DNA from: Porogramme epimiltina
Lineage: Eukaryota > Basidiomycota > Agaricomycetes > Polyporales > Polyporaceae
DNA length: 61,523 bases
Direction of reading: 5' to 3'
Assembly: GCA_900155495.1 (NCBI GenBank)
Contig: FTLJ01000697.1
Location: 1-61,523, forward strand
The notes under the pieces were generated by a model that was not told the DNA's origin, did no database searches, and saw only the letters and a list, made by a program, of their open reading frames with translations. Shown here piece by piece: positions 1 through 11,904 of this stretch (position 1 is its first letter; each line of letters starts with the position of its first letter). Position numbers and translations under genes: made by a program.

Positions 1-146
1 CGACGTTCATCCTTCCTCCTCTTCTTCCCCCCCGCTGCCCTCGCCCTCGTCCGCGCCCCACACGCAGACTTACTAGCGTAGTCTAGGGTTCCCCCCCGCC
101 CCCGGTCTCCCCCCCGTCCTACCCCGCTCCCGCCCCTTCACCGCCA
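1..146 (+). promoter_or_regulatory. PMA1 leader / promoter-proximal region
   Basis: The 146 bases before the PMA1 start codon are strongly pyrimidine-rich, with repeated C and CT runs. Such tracts are common just upstream of the transcription start or in the leader of highly expressed fungal genes. No clear TATA box is visible in the part that lies inside the window. The promoter proper probably extends beyond the left edge. Confidence 0.4.
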
Positions 147-3100
147 ATGTCCGACCCCGTGGTCGAGAAGGAGGTCGGCTCCACTGAGCCGGCCAAGGAG
201 ACGACTCCCGAGCCCGAAAAGAAGAAGAGAGAGTACAAGGATTTTGGCGAGGAGGATGACAAGCCTACCCGTACGTTTTTTCACTCTCATTCGCGTCTTT
301 CGACAAGCCTGCTCAATCGCGTCCCACAAAGACGCCAAGGTTGACATGTCTCAGGTAAGTCACGGGACGGCTTCCTGCCCGGTTGTTCCGATGGTGACTT
401 CTGCGTCTACAGATCCAGCTGAAGGCCGAGGACCTCTACGACAAGGAGAAGGTCGACCTGGAGACTATCGTCGTCGACGATGTCTTCAAGCTCCTCCAGT
501 GCGATGAGAACGGTCTTACGGACGAGGAGGCCAACCGCCGTCTCGAACTTTTCGGCCCCAACAAGCTCGAGAGCGAGGAGCAGAACCCCTTCCTCCAGGT
601 ACGCGTTTTACCTTTTCCCCCGACTGCACACGCGTCTAACGCGTTCTCTCGCAGTTCCTGAGCTTCATGTGGAACCCGCTCTCCTGGGTTATGGAGGCCG
701 CTGCCCTGGTGGCTATCGCTCTGTCCAACGGCGAGCACCGTCCCCCGGACTGGCAGGATTTCGTCGGTATCGTCACCCTGCTGCTCATCAACTCGGCCAT
801 CGGTTTTTACGAGGAACGCAACGCTGGTAACGCTGTCAAGGCGCTCATGGACTCGCTCGCCCCCAAGGCGAAAGTCAAGCGCGCTGGCCAGTGGCGCGAG
901 ATCGAGTCTGCTCAGCTCGTCCCCGGTGACATGATCTCGTTCAAGATTGGTGACATCGTCCCCGCCGACTGCCGTCTCACTGAGGCCATCAACGTCTCGA
1001 TCGACCAGGCCGCCCTCACGGGTGAGTCGCTCCCCCAGAGCAAGAAGACCGGTGATCAGTGCTTCTCGTAAGTTTGCGCGCTTCAGTGACGTCAGAGTCG
1101 CGTAACTGACATCCCTGCGCAGTGGCTCTACCTGCAAGCAGGGAGAGGCTGAGGGTGTTGTCATCTCCACTGGTCCCAACACGTTCTTCGGTCGCGCCGC
1201 CAATCTCGTCGGTCAGGACGATGACACCACCGGTCACTTGCAGAAGATTCTCGCCCAGATCGGTTCTTTCTGCTTGGTCGTCATCGGCATTTTCGTCGTC
1301 GCGGAGATTCTCTGCCTCTACGCCGGCTTCCGCTACACCTACCGCCGCGGTCTCGACAACATCCTTGTTCTCCTCATCGGTGGTATCCCCATTGCGATGC
1401 CGACTGTCCTGTCGGTCACGCTCGCCGTCGGTGCCCAGCAGCTCGCGAAGTACAAGGCCATCGTCACCCGTATCACCGCCATCGAGGAGCTCGCCGCCGT
1501 CACCATTCTTTGCTCGGACAAGACTGGTACGCTCACCACGAACAAGCTCACGATCGACCGCGACACCATCCGCACCTACGGCCCCTTCTCGGCTGAGGAC
1601 GTCGTCCTGCTCGCCGCGTACGCGTCCCGCACGGAGAACCAGGATGCCATCGACTCCTGCGTCGTCGGCGCCATTGGTGACCCCGCTCGCGCTCGCGCTG
1701 GTATCAAGCTCCTCGACTTCAAGCCCTTCAACCCCGTCGACAAGCGTACCGAGATCACCTACCGCGAGGAGTCCTCCGGCAAGCTCAAGCGCGTCACCAA
1801 GGGTATGACTGGTATCATCATCGAGCTCTGCACGCGCAACAAGACCGACGAGCTTGAGAACCGTCTCGAGGCCGATGTCGAGGAGTTCGCCCAGCGCGGT
1901 CTCCGCGCGCTCGCCGTTGCGTACGAGGAGGTTGACGGCCAGGACCACGAGAGCGAGGGTAACGGCTTCGAGCTCATTGGTCTCCTCGCCATCTTCGACC
2001 CTCCCCGCGACGACACCAAGCAGACCATCGACGACGCTATCGCCCTCGGCGTCAAGGTCAAGATGGTCACCGGTGACCAGCTCGCCATCGCGAAGGAGAC
2101 CGGACGTCGTCTCGGCCTCGGCGACCACATGTACCCCGCCAAGGTTCTCAAGGACGGCCCCGAGCCCGGCTCCCGCTTCGGCTCTCTCGACGAGATGATC
2201 CTCGACGCCGACGGTTTCGCGGGTGTCTTCCCCGAGCACAAGTACGAGATCGTCAAGCGCCTCCAGGCCCTCGGTCACTTGTGCGCCATGACTGGTGACG
2301 GTGCCAACGATGCCCCCGCGCTCTCCCGTGCCAACGTCGGTATCGCCGTCGAGGGTGCCACCGACGCTGCCCGCTCCGCCGCCGATATTGTCCTCACCGA
2401 GCCCGGTCTCTCGACCATCGTCCACGCCATCCGCGGTTCGCGTATCATCTTCCAGCGTATGCGGAACTACGCGATCTACGCCTGCGCCGTCACGATCCGT
2501 ATCGTCGTCTGCTTCGCTATCCTCGCGTTCGCGTTCAAGTTCGACTTCCCGCCGTTCATGGTCCTGATCATCGCCCTCCTCAACGACGGTACCATCATGA
2601 CGCTCTCGGTCGACCGTGTCCTTCCCTCGTCGACGCCCGACAGCTGGGACTTGGCGGAGATCTTCGCGTACGCCGTCGCGTACGGTCTCTACCTCACCGT
2701 GTCTACGTGCGTTTGTTTCATCTTTCCGTTCTTGTTTCTGGTGCTCACTTCGTCGTTCGTAGCGTTGCGCTCGTTGCGATCATCATCAAGACGACTTGGT
2801 TCTACGACAAGTTCGGTGTCACCCTCTCTGGCGGCCTCCACTCCGCGGCGACCAGCCACAACGACCCCCAGCTCCACACCATCGTCTACCTCCAGGTCGC
2901 CATCATCTCGCAGGCCCTCATCTTCGTCACGCGTTCGCACGGCTTCTTCTTCATGGAGCGTCCGTCGTTCGCCCTCATGGGTGCCTTCTGCGTTGCGCAG
3001 CTCATCTCATCGATCATCGCTGCGTACGGCAACTGGGGCTTCACCAAGATTGAGGCGATCTCTGGTGGCTGGATTGGTATCGTCTGGGTTTGGGTACGTC

Positions 3101-3475
3101 GTCTCGCTCCTCATCGTCAGCGTCATAGCCTTTGCTCACCGCTCGCTATAGGACATCGTTTGGTTCTTCCCCCTCGACCTCATTAAGTTCGCCATGAAGG
3201 CTACGATCATCAAGTACCTCCGCGAGCGTCACAACGAGGCCGTTGCCGCGCAGACCAAGGAGACCGGCGTCCCGATCACGCGTACCCAGTCGCGCGCTGC
3301 GTCGATCCACGAGTCGCTGTACTCCAACCGTGTCTCGTTCATTCGTCGCGCCGCTCGCAAGGTCGGCTTCGGCCAAAAGATCTCGATGAAGCCCGAGGAG
3401 CTCCAGCGCTTCAGCTCGATCCAGGCTGCGCGCACTGGCAGCGTCCTTGCGCGCCACCCCTCTAGACCTCAGTAG
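147..3475 (+). CDS. PMA1: Plasma-membrane H+-ATPase (P3A-type)
   Basis: Proton pump that hydrolyses ATP to export H+ across the plasma membrane and drives secondary transport. Seven exons (147-270, 332-354, 413-598, 655-1067, 1123-2706, 2763-3093, 3152-3475) join in phase to 994 aa, the normal family length. An acidic, lysine-rich N-terminus is followed by the [11 protein letters not shown] segment typical of basidiomycete PMA. Visible motifs are TGES (actuator domain), CSDKTGT with the phosphorylated aspartate at residue 381, [13 protein letters not shown] (hinge), and about ten membrane segments. Exon 2 is only 23 nt. Codon use strongly favours C-ending codons, as expected for one of the most highly expressed genes. 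The start at 147 gives the expected N-terminus. Identification is essentially certain. Confidence 0.97.
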
Positions 3476-3890
3476 ACGATCGTGAACGACGCACGTCCCG
3501 GTGCGCCGTCTCGCGAGCGAAGGCAGCAGCAGCTTGTGGTGTCATACCCCGCGTCCCCCCCGCGCCCATACCCTCGCCCTGACCCACGCTCCGCCCACAT
3601 CCATCCTAGATCCTACTAGTGTGCTTTCCCTGCCCTCGTTTTGTCGGCGCGTGGTGCGTCTGGCCCCCCGGTTGTGCACGTTCGTTCTCGGTCCCCCTCA
3701 CCCACCCATATCGTCTCTCGCATCGCATCCGTCCATCACTTCACGACCCTCACTGCGCCCCCCTGCGTCGTCCTTTACGTACGTCTCGGCTCCGACGTGT
3801 TTGCGGTACCCTTCTTAATGCACACTTCGGCGTACGGGTTGCAGACGAGTATTTACCTACACAGTATCTAGCATTACGAGAGAAACGTAT

Positions 3891-3896
3891 AATAAA
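3891..3896 (+). terminator. Candidate polyadenylation signal of PMA1
   Basis: A perfect AATAAA lies about 415 nt after the PMA1 stop codon, after a C-rich stretch that looks like 3' UTR. It is a plausible cleavage/polyadenylation signal. Fungal signals are loose, so usage is inferred. Confidence 0.4.
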
Positions 3897-6316
3897 AGCA
3901 GACATAGAGCAACCAACTCTTGGTGTGAAGCGTTAGCGAGCGAACGCGTAGGCCGGTCGTCGAGACTCGTCGCTCGGCACAGAAGCAGAAAGGGGCGCCT
4001 GGAGGCGGACGAACGCGCGTGCACTCCTTGCTCCCGTCTGTCTACTTGCGCATTCCCGCATGTCTCTTCCGCCCATGTTCTACTCATCGGACTTGGTTCG
4101 CCCTCATCCCCGCATAGAGTCTGAAGTGCAACGCGGGTTCGGTCAGCCATGGACCGGGCTACAGCGATGAGGAGGGAGACTCCGCTGTTCCCTCATGTTG
4201 TGAGTGGTCCTCTTCTCCTTGTTCCCGTTCTCCCGCTCCGCTGCAAGCTACGTCGCCGATGCACCCCCCACCGTCGTCTCCCATCCGCCGGTCGACTCCA
4301 TCCCCGAGCAGTGCTGCCCCCCCTCGCCGCGGCGCATGGACAACGTCCCTCGCGCCGGCAACGGTGGCTGCTACTGCGGGATCGAGCGCGACGACTAACA
4401 CGGGCCATGGACCGCACGTCGTGGCATCTTGCGGAACATTTGGGCGTGCGGGGGAGAAGGGGTACACTGTATGTGCTTTTGCGGGCGTCGAGTACGAAGG
4501 GCGTTGTGTCGGCGTGTGTTGGTGGCGCTGCTCGGGCTCGCGGACCCTCTCTCCTTCAACTCAGTTTTCGTGAACGAGGTGTGGGTTGGGCTGACGATAG
4601 TTTCAGAGCGCACGGATGAGCTTGGAAGGGGTTGTTTATGCCCCGGCGGGTCTCTGAAGTCTTGACTGTGGCCTGTGTGAGATGCGAGGTGAGTTGCGTT
4701 CGACCCTTGAGCTTGAGGACCTGTTGCTGATTGCTCTGCGATGCAGGCCTCCCTATCTTTGTCTTCGGGACATCGGCGTGCCTCAAACTGGTGGATCTTA
4801 GTCGTTGTGTCCGTCTAGGGAGCTGCAACTTGCTGGTGCGTCTATCGATTCTGCTGTCCCTGCATGCGTATTGATGATCGTCGTGGTCGTCCTGCTCTAC
4901 GCAGCTCACGCCTTTCACGTCCTTCAGCGTGTCCTTTCGACGCCCCCGGCCTCACACATCCCGTCCACTGGGACGAATCTCTGGGAGACGGTAGCATGAG
5001 CAGTCCTGTGAGTATCTCTCCAGCCGCCCCATGAAGGTCCCCATCTGCGGATCCCGTTTACTTCGCGGAGGTGTGCCCTAGAGCACCGCACTTACCCCGA
5101 CACGTTTAGCCCCCCTCGAAGATGGTCGGTGTCCAAGCGCTTCCATGGATCCCCAAGGTTCAAATTGCGAGGCTAGAACACGCGCCGGCGGTCGGATTGT
5201 GAAGTTCTACTACTTGGTGCGCGGTGCTCACAATGCGGGAGGTCTCACAAATGTGAGTACGCTGTTCGGTGCGTTGCTCCGAGGCCCTGTATGAGTCCAG
5301 CTCGTCCGGTAGTGCTCGGAGATCACAGCGTAGCTGGACGAGTATTCAAAGCGCGCTGAGTACTGGGTTTATAAACCCAATCGTTTTCTTGCTAAGCTGG
5401 ACGTTCTGAGCATTTTCCGCTGTACACTCCATCAGCAATGAATCATTTTACTTGTGCAATGCACCCCCCATCTCTTTCGCTCCGCACGCAAAGGCTAGGG
5501 TGTCTCACAGGCCTGCCCGGTCTTCGCGACCCCGCAATAACCAGACGGCTGTCGACCACCCGAAGTATTTCTCGAGGAGAGTACCGCAGGTGGTCGACTT
5601 CTTTGAGTCTGAGCATCTGGACCATCTGATATACGAGCGTAATCAAGGGGGTGTTGTGCGCCTGTCACTCTGACACGGAGGGCAGAGATCGAGGGCACCG
5701 AACAATCGGACGCGTCTGCTCCGAGCTCTTCGGCGGGGCCTCCGAGAGCACGGTAGTTGTTGAGCTTCTGAAAGAGGTTCTTGTCCATGGCGCGGTGCGG
5801 CGATCGAGGCTGGATCCTGGCAAGCGGCTCGGAATGTGCTGTATCGGAGCAAGCTCCGAGATGTGGTTCTAGGCGTAGACTGGATCATGCGACTCAAGAA
5901 GGTCGTGGTGGACGAATTTCGCATAGTAATATGGGGCGGAGGGGATATGGCGCTGTGGACCGTCCTGGTTTCGAGTCATCAACTACTCACATAACGCGCC
6001 GCAGAGAACTTTCGATGCTGACCATACATGCATACCAGATAGTAGAAGCGCTAGAAAGTCTCCCGAAACGGGCAGCAACGATACTGACCGTGTACCCGTG
6101 ACGGGCGTCCGCACCACCTGCCCTGGCGTTCTTCCGTCATAGATGTCCTGTGCCACGTATTTGGCTCCCCTTCGCGTTCTCAGCTGTATGCTGCAATTCC
6201 AGCTGTCATTGTCATTGACGGGTCACTGAGCGCATCGGATGCTACCCCCGACCCCGACCAGAGTCCCTTTCGGTTCCAAGCCTGCCGATATTCCTCTTTC
6301 TGCGGTTCGACCCAGG
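3897..6316. other. Intergenic region between PMA1 and the GH3 gene
   Basis: No gene can be supported here. Several overlapping open frames exist on both strands around 4150-5000. One (4805-4999, +) includes a short valine/leucine-rich hydrophobic stretch but has no recognisable domain. Around 5540-5760 (+) a frame reading FFESEHLDHLIYE followed by SELFGGASESTVVVELL looks somewhat protein-like, but no start, stop or consistent splicing could be established. It may be a gene relic. Confidence 0.4.
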
Positions 6317-6324
6317 TATAAAAA
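6317..6324 (+). promoter_or_regulatory. TATA box of GH3 beta-xylosidase gene
   Basis: TATAAAAA lies 55-62 nt upstream of the start codon at 6379, the usual spacing for a fungal TATA element. It supports the chosen start. Confidence 0.6.
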
Positions 6325-6378
6325 GGCCATGAGCTGGCAGTCGACCTCTCAATCCGTCTCAAGACGTCAGTCCTCAAG

Positions 6379-9015
6379 ATGGGTTACGCTCTACATGGTC
6401 TCGTTCTCCTCTACGCCCTCGCCGTCACGGTCCACGCGGACGCCCCGCCGTTCGCCTTCCCAGACTGCACATCTGGCCCTCTCAAGGACAACGCAGTCTG
6501 TGATTTTACCAAAGACCCCATCACCCGAGCTACGGCTCTGATAGACCTCTGGACCGACGATGAACTCCTGAACAACACCGGTAATGCTTCCCCCGGCGTC
6601 GCTCGCCTTGGACTGCCCGCCTATAACTGGTGGTCTGAGGGACTTGTACGTCGATCTCACACCGCCATTCGTATAGTACCCACTAACTCGTTTCGTAGCA
6701 CGGTCTGGCGATAAGCCCCGGCGTTGGTTTCACTGAGTCGGGGGATTTCAGTTATGCGACCTCTTTTCCACAGCCCATCCTCATGGGTGCCGCGTTCGAC
6801 GACCCTCTTATTCAAGCTGTTGCAAGCGCTGTCAGCACCGAAGCACGTGCTTTCAGCAATGCGGGACGTGGCGGCCTCGACTACTGGACTCCCAATATCA
6901 ATCGTGAGTATCCTCGTCAAACCTTTCACTATTTGTCGAACGACGGGAGTCGAAGCAGTGCGCTGTGATATCACCGCGAGAGGACAAGCTTCCTTCCGCC
7001 ATGAATCTCCCCTGTTGTGCTAGTTACAACGATGCAATGTCCGCGATCGCTAATCTCTAGTTCACAGCGTTCAAGGATCCTCGTTGGGGTCGTGGTCAAG
7101 AAACGCCCGGCGAAGACCCGTTCCACCTTAGTCAATACGTCTACCACCTGGTCCTCGGTCTTCAGGGAGGACTTGACCCGAAGCCGTATTTCAAGATGGC
7201 CGCGGATTGCAAACATTTCGCCGCATACGACCTGGAAAATTGGGAAGGCGTCGTGCGCTACGGCTTCGACGCCATCGTGACTCAGCAAGATCTTTCCGAC
7301 TACTACCTCCCTCCCTTCCAGACATGCGTCCGCGACGCCAAGGTGGCGAGCGTCATGTGCTCGTACAACGCCGTGAATGGCGTCCCCTCATGCGCCAATT
7401 CGTTCCTGCTGCAAGACATTCTACGCGACACGTGGGGGTTCAACGACGAGCGATGGGTCACCAGCGACTGTGGAGCCGTTGCAACCATCTGGCAGCCTCA
7501 CAATTATACCGTCGACCCGATACAAGCCGCTGCGGACGCTCTTTTGGCTGGGGTAGACGTCGACTGCCTCACGTACTCCTCCACGCTCCTTCCTGCTGCG
7601 CTAGTTCAAGCCAAGATCACCTCGGCCGATCTCAGGAAAGCCGCAATCCGACAATATGCCTCTCTAGTTCGGTCAGTCCGTGGTTATCGTTCGTATTTAC
7701 CACTGCTGACAAATCGAGTGAAGGCTAGGGTACTTTGATCCTGCAGAATCCCAGCCGTACCGTCAACTTTCCTGGTCCGACGTCAACACTCCCGCTACCC
7801 AACAACTCGCTCGTACCGCGGCGGCTGAGGGCATGGTGCTCCTCAAGAACGATGGCGTGCTCCCATTCTCTGGCTACATTCGCAAGCTTGCGCTCATAGG
7901 TCCGTGGGCGAACGCCACGGGGCTCATGCAAGGCAACTACTTCGGCGTAGCTCCCTTCCTCATCAGCCCTGTCTTCGGCGCCCAACAGGCGGGTTTCGAC
8001 GTCATCTACGCCCTCGGCACGAACATCACGGCCAACGATACCAGCGGCTTCGCGGAAGCCCTCACGGCTGCGAAGGGTGCGGACGCGATCATCTTCGCCG
8101 GTGGGCTCGACGAGACCGTAGAAGCTGAAAGCCTGGACCGGCTGAACGTCACATGGCCTGGGATACAGCTCGACCTTATTGCTGAGCTGGCGAAGGTCGG
8201 CAAGCCTCTCGTCGTCGCGCAGTTCGGCGGTGGCCAAGTTGACGACACCGCCCTGAAGAGCAATCATGGCGTATGCTTGTCTTAATCTGTGTTCTACCTG
8301 CGCATGCTGAGAACTTCTCCAGGTCAACGCTATTGTATGGGGCGGTTACCCTGGCCAAAGCGGCGGGGCTGCACTCTTCGACGTTCTTACTGGCAAGGTC
8401 GCACCCGCAGGCCGCCTTCCTATCACTCAGTACCCCGCCAACTACACTACGGAGATCCCGATGACGGACATGGCACTCCGTCCGCACGACTCGAGCCCCG
8501 GGAGGACGTACAAGTGGTACACGGGCACGCCCGTCTTCGAGTTCGGCTTCGGTCTACACTACACCACCTTCAACTTCTCGTGGGCCGCCTCCCTTCCCAA
8601 AACCTTCTCCATTTCGGATGTTCTGGCGCACGCTAGCGCGAGCGGCGTGGCATTCGTCGACCTTGCGCTACTCGCCTCATTTCCGGTACGCGCGACGAAC
8701 ACGGGCAAGGTCGCGTCAGACTACGTGGCACTCCTCTTCGCCAGCGGAACGTTCGGGCCTGCGCCACACCCCAACAAGCAGCTTGTCGCGTACACCCGGC
8801 TGCATGGGATTGCACCGGGGAAGAGCGCGGTCGCGTCGTTGAACGTGACCCTCGGTGCGCTCGCACGGGCGGACGAGGACGGGCGGAAGTGGCTGTACCC
8901 TGGGGCGTACACGCTGAAGCTGGACACGTCGGGCGAGCTCACGCATGATTTTACGCTGACTGGAGAGGCGACGATGATCACGGACTGGCCGAAGGATACG
9001 AACGGTGCGCGGTGA
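6379..9015 (+). CDS. Secreted GH3 exo-beta-1,4-xylosidase
   Basis: Releases xylose from the non-reducing ends of xylo-oligosaccharides outside the cell. Five exons (6379-6645, 6699-6903, 7068-7671, 7724-8270, 8323-9015) give 771 aa with correct phases. A hydrophobic signal peptide (MGYALHGLVLLYALAVTVHA) opens the protein. The GH3 N-terminal domain is marked by YNWWSEGLHG, WGRGQETPGEDP and KHFAAYDLENW. VTSDCGAV carries the predicted nucleophile Asp291, in the xylosidase form SDC rather than the SDW common in beta-glucosidases. The C-terminal GH3 domain and a fibronectin-III-like end follow, with several N-glycosylation sequons. Length matches fungal beta-xylosidases. Alternative activities such as alpha-arabinofuranosidase are possible but less likely. 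It works in series with the GH10 xylanase at 27.7-29.3 kb. Confidence 0.93.
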
Positions 9016-9278
9016 ATGTGAGTGTTTCAAGTGATGGAGGGCGCGGGAGCTTCTGTGTATGTTCTGTGCCTGTGTTTCGTCGTATGCATGGCTTGCTGAC
9101 CGGGCGTGGACTTGCGCATGAATATATTAAGGACAATGATGTCAAGGAAGAACTATTACACTTCGTAGTCCGTTATGTCGTAACTCCCATGGTAACTATG
9201 GTTATATGGTTTCAAGTGGTAGAACTATATGATACGACACGGTGTACAGAAACGGTTCTCTGCTGAGGCCATATCTGA

Positions 9279-10907
9279 CTAGGATTGAAGTTGAATGCGT
9301 TGACCTGCCTTAATTGCGTATTTTTCGAGGATGAATATCAGCTTCTCATGTATTGGGACGATCATCTTCAGCTTCTCCTCGAAAAGCTATACTTAGGTGT
9401 ATGAGTCGCGGTGGGTATGCGATGGTAGTTGCGGCATACCTGGGTGATAGGCATATCTCTGCCGACTGACATCTCTAATGTTTCTGTTATCTCTCCCATT
9501 TGTAACTGCAACTGAAAGAAGTGTCACGGAGCGTCATAAGATATTACACTGCGTGGTACCTACCATTTCCCAAATCCTCGCTATGGTACACACACTGGCT
9601 GATACCTCCTGGACCTGCAGCGCCGTTCCATCTAGGGCTCGGAGGCAGCTCTGTTTGATATGGGAAACTTGCTCTTGGGAGGCTGGCGAGATACTCTTGA
9701 GACTATTGAGCGACTCTCGAATTTCTATTATAGAATTTTCCGATAAGCTACAATATGGAGGGAATGGAGAGGCAGATACAGTGTACCTTTCCTCTCTTTC
9801 CTCAGTGAGTTCCACTCGATTGCCCAACATGCTGTTTCACCTATTGCGTCCTAAAGAGATACTTGAAGGACATTCGCGAGTGAACATTCCTATGGCGACC
9901 TACTATTGCGATAGAGAACGCAGATGGCGCCAACGTCATGAAAGCTACCAACGCGGCACTTGTTCCCTTCGAGACACTTGATGTGATAGATTTGCACGCT
10001 TGTCTCATCTGCCGGGTGTCGAGTTAACACGGCTGGAGCGCACATTAAAGCTCGGCTCTTTGGCTTACGTGGAGAGTGAGTCTGATATAGTTCGCCATAT
10101 ATACAACTTCATTGACATAAGTACAAAAAGGGTGGACGGAAAGTGACGCACTGTTCCAGCCGTGTACTCAGGCCTTTCATATCATCTTGTGCTATGCTCA
10201 GTGTCTCCATCATTCGTCCCGCTCCGTATTTGACCCGTCCAATCTCTGTGTCTGCGAAGGAGCGAATTTCGTTACCGAGGTTTTCAAATTCTTCACGTAT
10301 CCTATCGGCGGCCCTGATTTTGTCTGCTGTTATCTGTGTGGCATGATTATGGTCACAGTGTGATAATTTGTAGGAGAGAAGTGACGGACCTCGATAAATT
10401 TCCCTAACTCGGTTTTCACATCTTGTTCCTGCCCTGGCTTCAGGTTCGAAAGCACTGCCTTGCCAAGAACTAGCCAGGCTCGTAAATTGATCGTCTCGTA
10501 ATGATGCAAAAGGGGGTTTTACCTTTCATGAAGCTAGAGGCCGCTTTCGCATTCTCCCGGCTCTTGGCGAGGATTGTTTTGAAAGCCTTCGTGGAAACAT
10601 ATCAGATACCTCGATAGGAGAATAGGAGAATGTCAGGGTCATGAAGCTTGCTGACCTTGTAGTAATTCTCCCATGTCGGACGGAGGGCGTGGATGGGACG
10701 GCCTTCATGATCCGAAATCCTATGGAAATCGACATGGGAAAGGTCCCTGCTGACCTTCTCAAAAGAGTCAAGGATTAAAGCAGTGGTTTCGGCGAGGCTA
10801 TCGACGTCCTTGTCGACTGCATCTTGTACTGAATCTGTTCCGAGCGCTTCTCCTAGGTGTTGTATGCGCGGTACAGCGCCGTCCGTCATTCTTGAGGTAG
10901 TAGCCAC
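9279..10907 (-). CDS. Predicted helical coiled-coil protein, gene 1 of a tandem pair
   Basis: Unrecognised family. The first four exons are clear (10907-10656, 10586-10523, 10469-10390, 10333-10152, correct phases). They encode an amphipathic, charged helical protein with the motif WENYYK at the first splice junction followed by AFKTILAKSRENA. Further short exons continue to about 9279, including a hydrophobic stretch near 9900-9940 and a helical segment containing VCTIARIWEMV. The last exon, ending in a stop at 9279-9281, has LIFILEKYAIKAG. Boundaries between 10151 and 9830 are uncertain. Long helices with one central hydrophobic hairpin recall ClyA/Hbl-type alpha-helical folds, but this is shape resemblance only and no function is claimed. 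It is paralogous to the gene at 11905-13259. Confidence 0.55.
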
Positions 10908-10992
10908 GGTGACAGAGGGGAGAAGGTGGAAGCGGGTGATACTAGAGGTTGTGTAGTGTCGCCAGAACCTTCCCAGGTCACAGGTGAGAGCA

Positions 10993-11002
10993 CATTATAT
11001 AT
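10993..11002 (-). promoter_or_regulatory. TATA-like element of helical-protein gene 1
   Basis: On the minus strand an ATATATAATG sequence lies roughly 85-95 nt upstream of the start at 10907. This agrees with the start chosen for that gene. Confidence 0.4.
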
Positions 11003-11904
11003 TGAGGCCAGTGCACTATCTGCGACCCCGGCAGAGCACCAAGTTGTGACCGTATGGGAGCAGCTACTGAAGGCCTTACACTTCTTCGGTATCATATTCA
11101 TCTTGCGGGCATCAAGTCTGAATTGAGAAGCTCTAGAAGAGCAACCTCAGCGTTTCTCATGTTTCGAATGCTCGAGGATAGTAGAATGAGGAGGATGCGC
11201 GCGCCTTGCAGGGACCCCTCGATATGGAACTTTATGCGTACAGTGTGGGTAAGAAGTAATCACCGCAGAGCACCATGCAGCTGCGGGATAAACGCATACT
11301 GACACAATTGCACCCATCACGTGTGTGGCGGTAGAGTTCGCGCGAAGTTATCGGAGGGTGCTCTTCATTTCAGCACTTTAACTGAATGTTATCGAGGTGA
11401 CGTTGACCAAGTTTATAGTGAGGATTGTTGAGAGACTCTGTCCGAAGCAATAAGAAACACGGAGTATCACATCGAGTAAGGCGAGGTTCGGTTTACCGCT
11501 TGCATACTAGTGGGAGAGGTCCTTCTGCACCGAATAGGTATTGGCGCTTTCTGTACGGCATGGCATAGTTACAGCACATCGGCCTAGTAGAGACCACAGC
11601 CTGATGTACCACTTGAACCTAGATCGTGCCCCATGACACGATCATGAGCACACTTGTTGTGCAATTTGGGCTCCTGTATGGACTACGAATCTTAACGCTG
11701 GGATAAATAGAATCCAAAGTATAATGAAGATCGTCCAATGACGCAATCGAGTCGCAGAGTAGGGACTAGGGCCATTTATATATTGCTCAGTATCGTGCAC
11801 GGAGATCACGCATCGTCCGTGAAATGAACGAATCCCGAGTTTGGACAAAAGCAGAAGAGGGATCAAGCGACCCGCAGCGGGGGAATCAACCAAAAATGGA
11901 TACA
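11003..11904. other. Spacer between the two helical-protein genes
   Basis: About 0.9 kb of lower-GC sequence. No open frame on either strand shows recognisable motifs or coherent splice sites. It presumably holds the 3' flank of gene 2 and the promoter of gene 1. Confidence 0.4.

Noticed and set aside
1016..2425. 469-codon open frame on the strand opposite PMA1
   Set aside because: It lies entirely antisense to the conserved ATPase catalytic domain. It is low-complexity (Gly/Asp/Glu/Leu-rich) and results from the strong C-ending codon bias of PMA1.
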